Part shown: piece after piece, positions 15,259 to 16,292 of the stretch
Layout of the letters: the number at the start of each line of letters is the position of its first letter
Numbering within the stretch: the stretch's first letter is position 1
NCBI GenBank assembly: GCA_023424475.1
Contig: JAFADX010000254.1
Span: 1-16,292, forward strand
Source: Pseudomonadota bacterium
Lineage (GTDB): Bacteria; Pseudomonadota; Alphaproteobacteria; Acetobacterales; Acetobacteraceae
Reading direction: 5' to 3'
DNA length: 16,292 bases
The notes under the pieces: model-generated
What the model was told of the DNA's origin: nothing
The model's input: the letters and a program-made list of their open reading frames with translations, nothing else
Database searches by the model: none
Translations under genes and position numbers: made by a program

Positions 15259-15304
15259 GTCCTGTGCACACGCGGCGGCAGCCGCGCAGGAGGGAAAGCC
15301 AGCC

Positions 15305-16078
15305 ATGCCGAGCGACGCGGAAGCCGCGCCCCGCCAAGTGATCATCCGGGAGGTCGCGCCCGAGCGTCCGTGGACCTGGCTGACCGCCGGCTGGCGGGAC
15401 CTGATGGCCAATCCGCAGATCGGCTTCTTCTACGGCGGCGCGCTGACGCTCGCGGGCTGGGCGCTGGGGCTGATCCTGCTCTGGGCGCAGACCGCCTGGG
15501 CGATCCTGCCGGCCTCCGCAGGCTTCTTCATGGTCGCCCCGCTGCTCGCCGCCGGGCTCTACGAAGCCTCCCGGCTGCGGGAGGAAGGCCAGCCGGTGAC
15601 CTTCGCGGCCTGCCTCGGCGGCTTCACCCGCAACGGCGGGCAACTCGCCTTCATGGGGGTGGTCCTGCTGCTGCTGCACCTGTTCTGGGTGCGGATGGCG
15701 GCGCTGATCTTCATGCTGATGTTCGGCATCAACTTCGCCCCCGCGATCGAGGAACTGCCGATGGCGATGCTCCGCTCGCCGATGCTGCTGCCCTTCCTGG
15801 TGGTGGGCACCGCCGTCGGCGGGGTGCTGGCCGCCATGGCCTTCGCCTTCTCGGCGGTTTCGATCCCGATGCTGGTGGACCGGGACGTCTCGGCCGTCGA
15901 GGCGATCATCGTCTCGATCCGTGCGGTGCTCACCAATCCCGGCGCGATGACCTTCTGGGCCGGGCTGATCGTGGTCTTCACGGCCATGGCGATGGTGCCC
16001 TTCTTCCTGGGCCTCGCCCTGGTCATCCCGCTGGTCGGCCATGCCACCTGGCACGCCTATCGCGACCTGGTGCGCTGA
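15305..16078 (+). CDS. DUF2189 family integral membrane protein
   Basis: A 257-aa polytopic membrane protein of the uncharacterised DUF2189 family. After a soluble N-terminus (about 1-38, with WLTAGWRDLMANP) come roughly six hydrophobic segments at about 41-60, 67-87, 114-142, 161-188, 213-231 and 233-246. It ends with the family-typical GHATWHAYRDLV. No catalytic or metal motif is apparent. AGGAGGG lies upstream of the ATG at 15305, which I chose over in-frame starts that reach back over the FNR-type box. It is divergent from ccoN, and family members often lie near respiratory oxidase genes, so a role in microaerobic membrane physiology is possible. The function is unknown. Confidence 0.85.
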   Translation: MPSDAEAAPRQVIIREVAPERPWTWLTAGWRDLMANPQIGFFYGGALTLAGWALGLILLWAQTAWAILPASAGFFMVAPLLAAGLYEASRLREEGQPVTFAACLGGFTRNGGQLAFMGVVLLLLHLFWVRMAALIFMLMFGINFAPAIEELPMAMLRSPMLLPFLVVGTAVGGVLAAMAFAFSAVSIPMLVDRDVSAVEAIIVSIRAVLTNPGAMTFWAGLIVVFTAMAMVPFFLGLALVIPLVGHATWHAYRDLVR

Positions 16079-16127
16079 CGCGCGGCGCTTCGGGCCGCCG
16101 GGCCGGGAAGGCGCGCCTCGGCGTCAG
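16075..16127. terminator. Inverted repeat spanning both stop codons of a convergent gene pair
   Basis: CTGACGC (16075-16081) and GCGTCAG (16121-16127) are exact reverse complements. Inside them, GGCGC (16084-16088) pairs with GCGCC (16113-16117). Each outer arm contains the TGA stop of one of the two converging genes. The structure works on both strands, so it could be a bidirectional terminator or mRNA 3' end, although no T-run is present. Confidence 0.45.
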
Positions 16128-16292
16128 GCCGCGACGCGGATCGCCATCGCCGCCAGCATGAGCCCATTCAGCGCGAAGAGCGCCGCCCCGGCCGCGCGCA
16201 TGCCCGGCCCCGCCCGCCGCCCGAAGAAACGCCCGAGCAGCGCCACGCCGACCAGCGCCGGCATCGTCCCCGCCACGAAGGCCAGCATCGCC
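16124..16292 (-). CDS. Partial membrane protein, probably TauE/SafE or DsbD_2-like (C-terminus only)
   Basis: Only the last 55 codons lie in the window; the start is beyond 16292. The visible part has two hydrophobic stretches, AMLAFVAGTMPALVGVALLG and, after a basic loop RFFGRRAGPGMR, AAGAALFALNGLMLAAMAI, ending VAA. The A-F-x-x-GT-x-PAL motif followed by a basic loop and a last helix matches the C-terminal end of the UreH/DsbD_2-type TauE/SafE proteins that often accompany cco genes in Proteobacteria. It converges on the DUF2189 gene, 45 bp apart. Assignment from such a short fragment is tentative. Confidence 0.55.
   Translation of the reverse strand, partial: AMLAFVAGTMPALVGVALLGRFFGRRAGPGMRAAGAALFALNGLMLAAMAIRVAA

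Noticed and set aside
13838..16054. 738-codon minus-strand frame running through ccoN, its promoter region and the antisense of DUF2189.
   Set aside because: It crosses the FNR-type box and overlaps two genes in other frames. It is rich in His, Arg and Gly, with no family features.

Overview
The window is very GC-rich DNA with tightly packed genes. It looks like an alphaproteobacterium, probably a Rhodospirillales/Acetobacteraceae (Roseomonas-like) aerobe. That guess rests on base composition, gene style and the complete FixNOQP/GHIS-type oxidase cluster; no rRNA or taxonomic marker gene is present.

Left part (1-6862). A short non-coding stretch (about 50-181) holds back-to-back compound hairpins that resemble the dispersed palindromic intergenic elements of alphaproteobacteria. 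Next come three genes on the minus strand. In transcription order they are a fused indolepyruvate-type 2-oxoacid:ferredoxin oxidoreductase (2892-6299), an NtaA/SnaA/DszA-type flavin monooxygenase (1422-2765) and an acyl-CoA dehydrogenase closest to isobutyryl-CoA dehydrogenases (210-1358). An Lrp/AsnC regulator (6410-6862) is divergent from the oxidoreductase. Together they suggest amino-acid catabolism: a 2-oxo acid made by transamination is decarboxylated to an acyl-CoA, which is then dehydrogenated, with Lrp as the likely local regulator. The substrate is not proven.

Middle (6863-7108). About 250 bp between the converging lrp gene and cco operon hold no convincing gene, only GC-rich hairpins.

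Right part (7109-15132). A complete cbb3 cytochrome c oxidase operon lies on the minus strand, in transcription order ccoN-ccoO-ccoQ-ccoP-ccoG-ccoH(fixH)-ccoI(fixI)-ccoS, followed by an unnamed 61-aa two-helix membrane protein. Spacing is 3-26 bp, or start and stop codons overlap (ATGA or GTGA), so this looks like one transcript. CcoNOQP form the high-affinity terminal oxidase. CcoG and CcoI handle copper reduction and transport, and CcoH and CcoS act in assembly.

Promoter region and end (15133-16292). A perfect FNR/FixK-type palindrome (15217-15232) lies between ccoN and a divergent DUF2189 membrane protein gene (15305-16078). It is placed so that it could drive either gene or both under low oxygen. 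The window ends inside a convergent minus-strand gene, probably a TauE/SafE/DsbD_2-type membrane protein, a family often found near cco genes. An inverted repeat spans both stop codons of this convergent pair.
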